From JAJRAG01 sp050010535 (GTDB taxonomy: Archaea > Thermoplasmatota > Thermoplasmata > Methanomassiliicoccales > JACIVX01), in the NCBI GenBank assembly GCA_050010535.1, contig JBEKKT010000016.1:1-37807 (forward strand): a stretch of 37,807 nt of DNA. Direction: 5' to 3'. This document shows, in pieces, positions 8,440-16,564 of the stretch (position 1 is its first letter; each line of letters starts with the position of its first letter). A model generated the notes under the pieces. The model ran no database searches. It was not told the DNA's origin and saw nothing but the letters and a program-made list of their open reading frames with translations. Both the position numbers and the translations under genes were made by a program.

Positions 8440-9459
8440 TCAGTTCTCGAATTCCTTCCCGCAGTTCCAGCACTTCTTGTCGGTTTCCTTCACCTTCGCC
8501 CCGCACGACGTGCAGATAAGCTCAGCCTCCTCCTCGAAAGGCTCGCCGCAGTGTGGACACTTCTTTGCGTTGACCGGGACCTCTGCGCCGCACTCGGAGC
8601 AGACGAACTTCTCGACGATCTTCGTCTTCACCTCATTCTGCGCTTCCTTGCCCTTCTCCGGTTTCGCAGCAGCTTTATTCTTCTTATCCTCTTCCGGCTT
8701 CTTTCTGAGCCCCTCTGCGCGTTTCTTCGAACTATCCATCCACCAGGTCAGCGCGAGGATCATATAGAACAATGTGCCGATCTGCAGCCATACGAGCAGC
8801 ATCCTCGTGTAGAGCATCTGCTCTATGAGGGCCCCATCCGAGATCGCCAGGGGTCCGAAACCTGGGTTGGGGGTCTTGTGCCAGATCGTACCATCGAATG
8901 TCGTGAAATAGTATGCATATATACCAGCGGGAATGGTTTTGTTGAGAACGAAGACCTGGCCGCCCGGAACCGGCGCCGGTTCGTAAGGCGACATCGTCTG
9001 GTTTATAGAAGAGATATCTCCTGGGAAGATATTCGAGATGTTCGCCCATACCTGACCAGATGCATTTCCGTTAGTAAGCATCACCGAGAATGTGAATATA
9101 GTGGAATCGTCCCCTCTGTATGGTTCGACCGTGCCGTTGACCAGAACATTGTCATCTGAGCTGATGTGGTCACCGGGGTAGCCCGTGTAGGCATAGAAGC
9201 TCGACACGGCAAAGGCGAGCCCAAGGTAAATAAACAGAGCCAGGCCGAATAGGGCCAGCTTCTTCCTGTTTTTCAGCCCGAAGTAGAACGGAATCCCATA
9301 GGCAAGAATGGCAATAAGGATCAGTGACAGGCACTCGTACCAGAGAAATAGGAGCAGCAATGTCGTTATAACGACAGTCAATGCAAGACCGATCGGTATG
9401 GCGTATTTCTTCCCCTTGAACTCGCCAAACTTCTTCTTGAAATCCCCCGCGGGAGACAT
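8440..9459 (-). CDS. Membrane protein with two C-terminal zinc ribbons
   Basis: 339 residues, no known function. Three membrane helices lie near the N-terminus (about residues 19-38, 43-60 and 68-90), followed by an outward-facing domain of about 130 residues with several N-glycosylation-type sequons (NGT, NAS, NIS, NQT). A fourth helix spans about 222-243. After a highly charged Lys/Glu linker come two tandem CxxC...CxxC ribbons (CSECG/CPHCG and CTSCG/CWNCG), which would sit in the cytoplasm. The layout suggests a surface sensor or scaffold linked to a cytosolic zinc module. A TATA-like TTTAAA lies at about 9483-9488. It is upstream of top6B in the same direction, separated by about 100 bases. 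Confidence 0.75.
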   Translation of the reverse strand: MSPAGDFKKKFGEFKGKKYAIPIGLALTVVITTLLLLFLWYECLSLILIAILAYGIPFYFGLKNRKKLALFGLALFIYLGLAFAVSSFYAYTGYPGDHISSDDNVLVNGTVEPYRGDDSTIFTFSVMLTNGNASGQVWANISNIFPGDISSINQTMSPYEPAPVPGGQVFVLNKTIPAGIYAYYFTTFDGTIWHKTPNPGFGPLAISDGALIEQMLYTRMLLVWLQIGTLFYMILALTWWMDSSKKRAEGLRKKPEEDKKNKAAAKPEKGKEAQNEVKTKIVEKFVCSECGAEVPVNAKKCPHCGEPFEEEAELICTSCGAKVKETDKKCWNCGKEFEN

Positions 9460-9558
9460 TGCAACCCCATATCCCTGGCGTGTTTAAATCTTTTCATGCG
9501 CCCTCGGACCGGTCTCATGCGAGGGACCGTTAGCATCATCAGGCTGAATCGGCAAGGA

Positions 9559-9566
9559 TTAAATAC
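9559..9566 (+). promoter_or_regulatory. TATA box of the carbamate kinase gene
   Basis: TTAAATAC about 41-48 bases before ATG 9607. It falls inside a longer open reading (from 9496) and so supports the later start. Confidence 0.5.
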
Positions 9567-9606
9567 TACTGATAAGGATGCAAAGTTCTCCAGGTGTCAT
9601 GATTCG

Positions 9607-10557
9607 ATGAAAACAGCGGTCGTTGCGATAGGTGGAAATGCCGTTCTCAGGGCAGGCGAGGAAGCGACACTCGAGAACCAGATGGCGAACCTGCGAAGGA
9701 CCTGCGCGCACCTGGCAAGGATGATATGTAACGGATACGACATGGTTCTGACCCATGGCAACGGCCCGCAGGTCGGGAACATACTCCTTCAAAACGAGAT
9801 CTGTCGTGAAGACGTGCCGGCGATGCCCCTTGACGTCTGCGTCGGCGAATCCCAGGGCCAGCTCGGCTACATGATTCAGCAGGCTCTCACCGAAGCCGTT
9901 CGGAACGAGGGGTTGGACAAGGTGGTAACTTGTGTCCTTACCAGAGTTGTCGTGGACCCAAACGATCCCGCATTTGAGAATCCGACTAAGCCAATCGGGC
10001 TCTACTACTCGGAGGAAGAAGCGGCCGAGTTGAGGAGGACGAGGGGCTGGACCTTAGTTGAGGACATCAAGAGGGGAGGTTACAGGCGTGTCGTGCCGTC
10101 GCCAGAGCCAGTCTCCATAGTCGAAAGGAGCGCCATAAGACGCCTCGTCTTCGGTGGTGAGTCCCAGCCTGAGGTCGTGATAGCTGCTGGTGGAGGCGGG
10201 ATCCCAGTGTTCATGAAAAACGGGAGACATGAAGGCGTCGAGGCCGTCATCGATAAGGATTTGGCCGCGTGCGTACTTGCATGCGATATCCAGGAGAAGT
10301 TGTTGATCTTGCTGACGGACGTCGACCGCGTCTATTTGAACTACGGCACTGACCATGCCAAGGCTTTGGTCAACATCACGACCGAAGAGCTGGAGCGCTG
10401 CGAGATCGAAGGCCAATTCCCACCTGGGACCATGGGTCCAAAGATCCGTGCGGCGGTAAGGTTCCTTCGACATGGGGGAGAAAGGGTGATAATCACGTCC
10501 CCCGAGCTCCTCGAGGCCGCGTTGGATGGAAAGGCAGGCACTCACATAACACGCTAG
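9607..10557 (+). CDS. arcC: Carbamate kinase
   Basis: Amino-acid-kinase fold enzyme that interconverts carbamoyl phosphate + ADP with carbamate + ATP. Recognised by the N-terminal AIGGNAVL, the HGNGPQVG phosphate loop, the carbamate-kinase segment MPLDVCVGESQGQLGYMIQQ, AAGGGGIPV, the DKDLAA motif and the C-terminal GTMGPKIRAA. At 316 residues from ATG 9607 it is full length; the longer reading from 9496 adds an unrelated, promoter-containing stretch. No arginine deiminase or ornithine carbamoyltransferase gene is nearby, so it may make carbamoyl phosphate or ATP outside a classical ADI operon. The DRG GTPase gene follows after 9 bases. Confidence 0.92.
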   Translation: MKTAVVAIGGNAVLRAGEEATLENQMANLRRTCAHLARMICNGYDMVLTHGNGPQVGNILLQNEICREDVPAMPLDVCVGESQGQLGYMIQQALTEAVRNEGLDKVVTCVLTRVVVDPNDPAFENPTKPIGLYYSEEEAAELRRTRGWTLVEDIKRGGYRRVVPSPEPVSIVERSAIRRLVFGGESQPEVVIAAGGGGIPVFMKNGRHEGVEAVIDKDLAACVLACDIQEKLLILLTDVDRVYLNYGTDHAKALVNITTEELERCEIEGQFPPGTMGPKIRAAVRFLRHGGERVIITSPELLEAALDGKAGTHITR

Positions 10558-10566
10558 GGTGGACAC

Positions 10567-11682
10567 ATGTCGCTGACGATTGAGGAGCAGATAAAGGCCA
10601 CCGAAGAAGAGATATCGTCGACGGACTACAACAAGGCCACTCAGCTGCACATCGGGAGACTGAAGGCGAAGCTGGCCAGGTTGAAGGGTGAGCTTGAGAA
10701 GCGGCGTTCTACCGCAGTTCCCAGCAAGGGATACAGCGTCAAGAAGTCGGGGAATGCGACGGTGGCGATTGTCGGTTTTCCAAGCGTTGGGAAATCTACC
10801 TTGTTGAACAATCTCACCGGCGCGAACAGCCAAGTCGCGGAGTATAAGTTCACTACCATCGATGTCGTTCCGGGAATAATGTATGAGGAGAGCGCAAAGA
10901 TCCAGGTTCTGGACCTTCCCGGTCTCATCAAGGATGCTTCGAAAGGCAAGGGGCGGGGTAGGGAGGTCCTTTCCGTCGTCCGATCGGCCGACATGATCCT
11001 TCTCATGCTGGACGTATATGAGACGAACGTCCAGGTTCTTATAAGGGAGCTGGAAATAGCGGGCATACGCTTGAATCAGAATCCTCCAGATGTGGTCGTG
11101 ACGAAGACCGAGAAGGGAGGTGTCCTTATCAAAGCGACGGTCCAGCTCACGAAGATTGACGAAGAGATGGCGAAGGCAATTGTGTCTGAATATGGATACA
11201 TAAATGCAGAAGTCGTGGTAAGGGAGGACGTATCCGAGGACCAGCTCATCGACGTTCTCGCCGGGAACAGGGTCTATATGAAGGCGATTGCGGTCGTGAA
11301 CAAGATCGACCTCGCTGAGAAAGAGCGCCTGACTGCAATAAGGAGGGGCCTGCGGGGTCTGTCACCTGTTCTCATCTCCGCGGAGAAGAGCGTAGGGATC
11401 GAGGATCTGAGGAAGGCGATATTCAACAAGCTGGATCTGATAAGGGTGTACATGAAGCGTCAGGGATCCGAGGCGGACATGAAAGAGCCGATGGTCATCA
11501 GGAACGGAAGCACGGTCGGAGGGGTGTGCGATCAGATCCACCGTACGTTCCGAAGGCACTTCAGGTATGCCTTGGTTTGGGGAAAGAGCGCCAAGTTCCC
11601 AGGCCAAATGGTCGGGCTGGAGCATCGGCTTGTGGACGGGGACGTTCTATCGATCATCGTCAGCAGGGGAAGGGCGATCTGA
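10567..11682 (+). CDS. DRG-family GTPase (OBG/TGS)
   Basis: A 371-residue developmentally-regulated-GTP-binding (DRG) family GTPase, probably ribosome-associated. It has an N-terminal helical segment rich in Lys/Glu, then G1 GFPSVGKS (residues 70-77), G2 with the TT of FTTIDV, G3 DLPG, G4 NKID and a G5 SAEKS. The C-terminal TGS domain starts near residue 290 and ends in GDVLSIIVSRGRAI. The order and length match archaeal DRG proteins. It sits 9 bases behind arcC and may be co-transcribed with it, although DRG has a translation role rather than a metabolic one. Confidence 0.93.
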   Translation: MSLTIEEQIKATEEEISSTDYNKATQLHIGRLKAKLARLKGELEKRRSTAVPSKGYSVKKSGNATVAIVGFPSVGKSTLLNNLTGANSQVAEYKFTTIDVVPGIMYEESAKIQVLDLPGLIKDASKGKGRGREVLSVVRSADMILLMLDVYETNVQVLIRELEIAGIRLNQNPPDVVVTKTEKGGVLIKATVQLTKIDEEMAKAIVSEYGYINAEVVVREDVSEDQLIDVLAGNRVYMKAIAVVNKIDLAEKERLTAIRRGLRGLSPVLISAEKSVGIEDLRKAIFNKLDLIRVYMKRQGSEADMKEPMVIRNGSTVGGVCDQIHRTFRRHFRYALVWGKSAKFPGQMVGLEHRLVDGDVLSIIVSRGRAI

Positions 11683-11784
11683 AGTCCCGACAGTGGATTT
11701 TGAATAGGATTAACGAGATAGGTGTTCTCACACACGATCAGGACGCGTCTCATGCGTCTGGTATGTTGTTTGTGGTGATTCAGG

Positions 11785-12963
11785 ATGAGGAAATACAAAG
11801 GTATGTCGACGGCTGCCGTGCACTCGGGAGAGGCAAAGGACGAGCAATTCGGATCGGTGAACGTACCGATATTCCAGACCTCCACTTTCTACTTCCCGAC
11901 TGATGATCCAAGGACCTGGGACGGCCAGGTCCCGGACGGGTCATACATCTACACGAGATACGGGAACCCGACGATTAGGGCCGCTGAAGATAAGATAGCG
12001 TATCTGGAAGGTGCCGAAAAGGGCCTGATCTTCTCTTCCGGGATGGCTGCCATCACTGCCACCCTCACTTCCCTGCTCGGGAACGGGGACGAGCTCGTCT
12101 CGGTCGAGGACGTCTATGGGGGCACCTTCAACCTCATGAAGAACGAGCTTCCAAGACTTGGAGTACGTATCGAATTCGTTGATGCCACAAAGACGTCAGG
12201 CATAATTGCAGCGATCACAAACAAGACCAGGGTCGTATATCTGGAGTCTCCGACAAATCCCATGCTCAAGCTTGTGGACATTCCCACGGTGGCCAAAGCC
12301 GCTCACGAGAAGGGGGCGACCGTCGTCATTGACAGCACCTTCGCCACCCCGGTCAACCAGAATCCCATATCTATGGGCGTCGACATGGTCATCCATAGCT
12401 GCACGAAGTATCTCAACGGACATTCTGACTTAATAGCAGGAGCGGTCGTCGGTAGGAGGGCGTTGATCGATTCCATCTGGAAGAAGCGGGTCGTGTTCGG
12501 CGGCTCCCTGGACCCAATCGGTGCATATCTCCTTATTAGGGGCATGAAAACGCTCGTCATCAGGATGACAAAGCACAACGAGAACGGGAAGGCGATCGCC
12601 GAGTACTTGGAGGGCCACAGAAATGTGGAGAGGGTCCACTATCCTGGATTGGAGTCCCATCCCCAGCACGATCTAGCGAGTCGGCTGCTACACGGATACG
12701 GAGGGATGGTCAGCTTCGAGGTCGCGGGAGGAAGGGGCGCGGCGGAGAAAGTGCTCAGATCATTCTCGCTTATAAAGAAGGCTACAAGCCTCGGCGGCGT
12801 AGATTCCCTCGCTAGCATGCCTCTCAATTCCTCGCACTCGGCCCTTTCGCCTTCAGATAGGGCCAGGCTCGGTATCAAGGACTCCTTGGTCAGGTTGTCG
12901 ATCGGAATCGAGGACGTCGAGGATCTGAAGGAAGACATTGATCGCGCCTTGAATCAGGCTTAG
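11785..12963 (+). CDS. PLP-dependent trans-sulfuration enzyme (Cys/Met metabolism family)
   Basis: 392 residues, of the cystathionine gamma-synthase / gamma-lyase / methionine gamma-lyase / O-acetylhomoserine sulfhydrylase family. Motifs: SSGMAAITA (phosphate contact), the VYGGT tyrosine that stacks on PLP, YLESPTNPML, the Asp of DSTFATP, and the Schiff-base lysine in SCTKYLNGHSD. The C-terminus carries the substrate-binding arginine in VRLSIGIED. Sequence alone does not separate synthase from lyase or sulfhydrylase; homoserine-ester synthesis genes are not in the window. The stop is TAG. Confidence 0.88.
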   Translation: MRKYKGMSTAAVHSGEAKDEQFGSVNVPIFQTSTFYFPTDDPRTWDGQVPDGSYIYTRYGNPTIRAAEDKIAYLEGAEKGLIFSSGMAAITATLTSLLGNGDELVSVEDVYGGTFNLMKNELPRLGVRIEFVDATKTSGIIAAITNKTRVVYLESPTNPMLKLVDIPTVAKAAHEKGATVVIDSTFATPVNQNPISMGVDMVIHSCTKYLNGHSDLIAGAVVGRRALIDSIWKKRVVFGGSLDPIGAYLLIRGMKTLVIRMTKHNENGKAIAEYLEGHRNVERVHYPGLESHPQHDLASRLLHGYGGMVSFEVAGGRGAAEKVLRSFSLIKKATSLGGVDSLASMPLNSSHSALSPSDRARLGIKDSLVRLSIGIEDVEDLKEDIDRALNQA

Positions 12964-13048
12964 TCTCCACGGGATAAGGTTCACTGCCAGATCCGCACGA
13001 GATGACCCATGATAAAGAATTAATAACGGCCGTCCTATTGCTGACGGG

Positions 13049-14314
13049 ATGATTCAGCGTCCGAGGGGAACAAGGGATTTCGGCCCTGATGAGATGGAGA
13101 CGAGGCGCTATCTCGAGGGATTAATGCGCCTTCAGGCAAGTACATTCGGATTCAGGGAGATATCGACCCCAATCTTCGAGCACGCTGAGCTTTTCACGAT
13201 CAAGTCTGGCCCGAGCATCCTGGAGGAGATGTACGCCTTCACGGACAAGGGAGGGCGGGATATCACTCTTAGGCCGGAGATTACCGCGCCAGTCATTCGT
13301 TTCTTCGTCAATGAGCTGACCGACGCTCCTCGGCCGCTGAAGGTCTTCTACATCGGTCCGTGCTTCAGATACGAGCGCCCCCAGAGCGGACGCTTCAGGG
13401 AGTTCTTTCAGTTCGGGGCGGAGCTTATAGGGGCCCAGAACCCGGAGTCGGATGCGGAGGTAATTGCGCTCGCGGCGTCGATAGTGGAAAAGGCCGGGTT
13501 GAAGGACTATCGCATAAGGGTTGGGCACATCGGCATCCTTAGGAAGAAGCTGAGGGATGCTGGGGTCAGCCCGGAGATGATCCCATCGATACTTCAGAAG
13601 CTGGACAAGAAGCTCTACGATGATGCGCGCCCAATCATGGAACAGGCAGGAATGAGCGACGGATCGATCGACGAGGTGATCGGGATAACGAAAGTGACCG
13701 GCACCGTGTCCGTCCTTGAGGACTTCGAAGGAGAGTCTAGAGACTATCTTCAGGATGTTGCGAAGATTCTGGACGCGAGTCATGTCAAGAACTTACGGAT
13801 CGATCTGGGGGTCATCAGGGGATTGGATTACTACACCGGTGTGGTCTTCGAGGTCGATGTCCTGAACCTCGGCGCTGAGAAGCAAGTCTGCGGCGGGGGT
13901 TCGTACTCGCTTTCGGAGCTTTTCGGGGGAGAGAGGGTCTTTTCCACCGGCTTTGCGATAGGCTTCGACAGGACACTTCTCGTCCTGGAAAAGGAAGGAT
14001 TCAAAGCTCCGCGGAGAGCGATCGAAGCGTATGTGATACCGGTCTCTGAGCGGATGCGGGAGAAGGCGTTCGAGATCGCCTCGGCTCTGAGGGCCCGGGG
14101 GATAGCGGCCGACGTTGACCTAATGCGCAGGAACCTCGCGAAGAACTTGAAGTACGCGAACTCCATCAAGGCCAGGAGGGCCGTCATCGTGGGAGAGAAA
14201 GAGCTCGAGACCCGGTGCGTTATTGTTAGGGATATGGAGACAGGCGATCAGAGAGCCGTCAAGATCGATGACCTGGTAGAGTTCTTCGTCAAGTGTGGGG
14301 GAAACGGTGTCTAA
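13049..14314 (+). CDS. hisS: Histidyl-tRNA synthetase
   Basis: Class II synthetase charging tRNA-His. Visible are RPRGTRDFGPDE at the N-terminus, motif 1 with LRPEITAP, motif 2 FRYERPQSGRFREFFQ, the HisRS-specific RGLDYYTG (His A motif) and GGGSYSLSELFGG, and motif 3 GFAIGFDR. The C-terminal anticodon-binding domain (about 325-421) is complete. At 421 residues it is of normal length. The ATG at 13049 has an AATAATA-type promoter element some 28-35 bases upstream. It converges on rnhA across a 210-base gap. Confidence 0.95.
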   Translation: MIQRPRGTRDFGPDEMETRRYLEGLMRLQASTFGFREISTPIFEHAELFTIKSGPSILEEMYAFTDKGGRDITLRPEITAPVIRFFVNELTDAPRPLKVFYIGPCFRYERPQSGRFREFFQFGAELIGAQNPESDAEVIALAASIVEKAGLKDYRIRVGHIGILRKKLRDAGVSPEMIPSILQKLDKKLYDDARPIMEQAGMSDGSIDEVIGITKVTGTVSVLEDFEGESRDYLQDVAKILDASHVKNLRIDLGVIRGLDYYTGVVFEVDVLNLGAEKQVCGGGSYSLSELFGGERVFSTGFAIGFDRTLLVLEKEGFKAPRRAIEAYVIPVSERMREKAFEIASALRARGIAADVDLMRRNLAKNLKYANSIKARRAVIVGEKELETRCVIVRDMETGDQRAVKIDDLVEFFVKCGGNGV

Positions 14315-14524
14315 GGCCAGTGTGGTGGGGATAACAAAACAGTCTCTTAGGAGGAAAGTCGAGCCACCGACCTCAGACACCTGAGACAGCGTACATTCCC
14401 CCACTATATTAACGTATACCCTCACCGTAGTGGGCGTGGGGCAAGGGCCCGGCTCCAAATGAACACTAGTCTTGACAGGGAGCTTCCCAACGTCAATCCG
14501 CCGACGACTGGAATTGATGCGATT
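14315..14524. other. Convergent intergenic region with inverted repeats
   Basis: A 210-base gap between the hisS and rnhA stops. It holds a 5-bp hairpin CTCAG-ACAC-CTGAG (14372-14385) and a 7-bp inverted repeat CCCACTA/TAGTGGG (14400-14406 and 14428-14434). A plus-strand GAGGAAAGTC at 14351-14360 resembles the CR-I core of RNase P RNA, but I could not find the matching CR-V element. It could be a bidirectional terminator or a small structured RNA. Confidence 0.3.
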
Positions 14525-15067
14525 TCAGCGTAACTTACGGAGCAGATCTTGTCTATCCAGTTCCTCGTTCACCAGCAGATCGGTTCTGGATATCATAGAG
14601 TCGTTTCTTTTCGCATGTGTTATCGAGACACTCTTGAATTCGGAGAGTCTCCACCTGGCTTCCTCGGCAAGCGGTACGAGATTCTCTGCCTTAATCCGGT
14701 ACTCGCCCCTCATTTGTTTCACTATAAGCTCGCTGTCCATCGTTATCGTGATTTCGTCTGCGCCCATCGTCTTCGCTTGCGAGAGCGCAGAGATCAGGCC
14801 CCTGTATTCCGCTTCGTTGTTCGTCGCGGATCCGATGTATGCCTCCGATTCTTTAAGGACGCGACCGTCCTCCGAGCATATCAGATATGCGAAAGCAGCC
14901 GGTCCAGGATTCCCCCTGGCTCCTCCGTCAGAATAGACACGCACCCTCGTAATATCGTCCCCTATCCATCCTGGATGTTGGTCGGAGGCTAAGAATCTAA
15001 CCTTAACGCGAGTTCGTTCGGAGCGATAAGAATTCCACGCATCCCAAGAATCTGTGGCTTCAATCAC
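14525..15067 (-). CDS. rnhA: Ribonuclease H (type 1, RnhA-like)
   Basis: Degrades RNA in RNA-DNA hybrids. The four acidic active-site positions are present in order: Asp in YSDGGARGNPG, Glu in NNEAEYRGL, Asp in MDSELIVKQM and Asp in SRTDLLVNEELD. The usual HVxRExN before the last Asp reads HAKRND here. About 45 residues precede the catalytic core, longer than minimal archaeal RNase HI, and the GTG start at 15067 overlaps the panD stop. The true start could be further in. It is translationally coupled to panD. Confidence 0.88.
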   Translation of the reverse strand: MIEATDSWDAWNSYRSERTRVKVRFLASDQHPGWIGDDITRVRVYSDGGARGNPGPAAFAYLICSEDGRVLKESEAYIGSATNNEAEYRGLISALSQAKTMGADEITITMDSELIVKQMRGEYRIKAENLVPLAEEARWRLSEFKSVSITHAKRNDSMISRTDLLVNEELDRQDLLRKLR

Positions 15068-15410
15068 GGTGGAGGTATCTCACGAATCGATTCTTTTCGT
15101 CAACGAGGATTATCTTTGGGGTTATCGGCGAGTCCGTGATCTCGAAAGCCATGATTATGACCTTGTGTCCGGTCTTGACCAGATGCGCGGCGGAGCCGTT
15201 CACCGCGACGGTCCCTGAGCCAGATTCGGCAACGATTACATAGGTCTCGAACCGCGCGCCGTTGTCGACATCAGAGATTAGGACCAGTTCTCCCGGCCAA
15301 ATGTCCGCCTTCTTCAGGAGATCCCGATCTACCGTTATGCTTCCAATGTAGTCCGGGTCTGTCTCCGTCACGACAGCTCTATGAATCTTCCCTCGCAGGA
15401 GTTGCCGCAT
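15060..15410 (-). CDS. panD: Aspartate 1-decarboxylase, pyruvoyl type (PanD)
   Basis: Makes beta-alanine from aspartate for coenzyme A synthesis. The bacterial PanD pattern is clear: LLRGKIHRAVVT (Lys8 and His10), the self-cleavage Gly23-Ser24 in DYIGSITVD that yields the pyruvoyl group, NGARFETYVI carrying the Arg and catalytic Tyr, and VNGSAAHL. At 116 residues it is normal. The frame extends to TTG 15437, but the TATA-like element at 15436-15443 makes ATG 15410 the likely leaderless start. Most archaea use an unrelated PLP-dependent decarboxylase for this step, so a bacterial-type PanD is noteworthy. First gene of a panD-rnhA pair. Confidence 0.9.
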   Translation of the reverse strand: MRQLLRGKIHRAVVTETDPDYIGSITVDRDLLKKADIWPGELVLISDVDNGARFETYVIVAESGSGTVAVNGSAAHLVKTGHKVIIMAFEITDSPITPKIILVDEKNRFVRYLHRD

Positions 15411-15435
15411 GATTCGTCCATCATGAAAGGGGGTC

Positions 15436-15443
15436 AATATACT
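15436..15443 (-). promoter_or_regulatory. TATA box of panD-rnhA
   Basis: On the minus strand reads AAAGTATATTG, about 26-33 bases ahead of ATG 15410, which implies a leaderless panD transcript. Confidence 0.5.
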
Positions 15444-15452
15444 TTGCCCACT

Positions 15453-16473
15453 ATGCCCTCAGTTGCTACGAGATTCTCGTTGCGGTCCCAGGAAATTTCT
15501 CAAACAATCTCGTGGTTTATTGCCTTCGGTGTCAATCTTCTAGGGGGTTTGCTTCTCGCAGTTAGAAAGGTTATCGCGATAGTGGCAGTTGTCATAGTGG
15601 TCCTATTGGCGAGCGCAACTGGAGCACTCGTTCTGATGTCCAAGGGGAACGATAACACAGCGTGGACGTTCATAATAGAGGACGACCGCGAACAGAATGT
15701 CACAATCCCGAAGTATCCCAGCGTATAGTCTCCCTCGGAACCTCATTCACCGAAATACTGTTTGCGATCGGAGTTGACGGCCAGGTGGTAGGTGTCGATA
15801 AGATCAGCATGTATCCGAGCGGAGCTTTGTCCAAGACGAATTTCGGGAGCTTCTACACTCTCAACGCCGAGAATGTCACAGCGCTGGAACTGGATTGCAT
15901 CATAACCTGGACCTTCGCCAACGACACGATATCGACATTGGAGGGCCTGGGCTTTCCCGTCATAGCCTACAATCCGACATCAATGTCGGACACGATGAGG
16001 GTCATCAAGTCCATAGGGAACGCGACTGGGAAGAGTGGCGCCGCGGACTATTTGGTCGACCAGATGCAACAAAGGATCGATGCCGTGACGGATAAGGTTG
16101 CGGGGATGAGTCCTGAGGAAAAGGTGAAAGCATATTTCAGGCTGAGAAGCAGGAAAACAACGGGTCCTGGGTGCTCGTCAATGAACTCATATCCGCGGCT
16201 GGAGGGGTGAACGTCTACAGGAACTACGCTTCGAAGTACCCCCAGCTCAATCTCGAATTCATAATGGAATCAGATTCGGGCGTGATAATCGTGGAGAACC
16301 AGAGCTCCAAAACGAATAACGACATCGCCGGTCGGATCGGGAGCGGCGTGATTGCCGTGAATCAGGACAAGATATACAGGATTGATGGCGCACTCGCGAC
16401 GGCCTGCCCGAGAGTCGTCGACGCCTTGGAACCGTTCGCTCAGTGGTTCTACCCCGACCTGTTCCCGCCTTGA
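15453..16473 (+). pseudogene. ABC substrate-binding protein (BtuF/FhuD type), two frameshifts
   Basis: Encodes a lipoprotein- or membrane-anchored periplasmic-type binding protein (PBP2 helical-backbone family) for cobalamin or iron chelates. An N-terminal membrane segment (KVIAIVAVVIVVLL) leads to RIVSLGTSFTEILFAIG, the classic start of the domain, and later LVNELISAAGG and VVDALEPFAQWFYPDLFPP. The protein is split over three frames. Each shift is -1: at C15719 (TAT CCC AG) and at C16138 (TAT TTC AG). Restoring one C at each site joins a full-length product of about 300 residues. It is therefore either a recent pseudogene or affected by consensus errors. The start is uncertain between 15453 and about 15565. 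Permease and ATPase genes follow. Confidence 0.8.
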
Positions 16474-16564
16474 TACTTGTCCAGGTGAGATGAGGCCTTA
16501 GCTCCAATCATAAACATAAAAGACTAGCAGACGCTTTACAGATGCGTCCGAGTTGAGTGAATCG

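Noticed and set aside
14351..14360. RNase P RNA gene suggested by GAGGAAAGTC
   Set aside because: No matching CR-V element (ACAGAA...GGCTTA) within a plausible distance, and the gap is too short for a full archaeal RNase P RNA.
15711..15721. Programmed -1 ribosomal frameshifting in the binding-protein gene
   Set aside because: No X-XXY-YYZ slippery heptamer or downstream pseudoknot seen at either site; two shifts in one gene fit base loss better.
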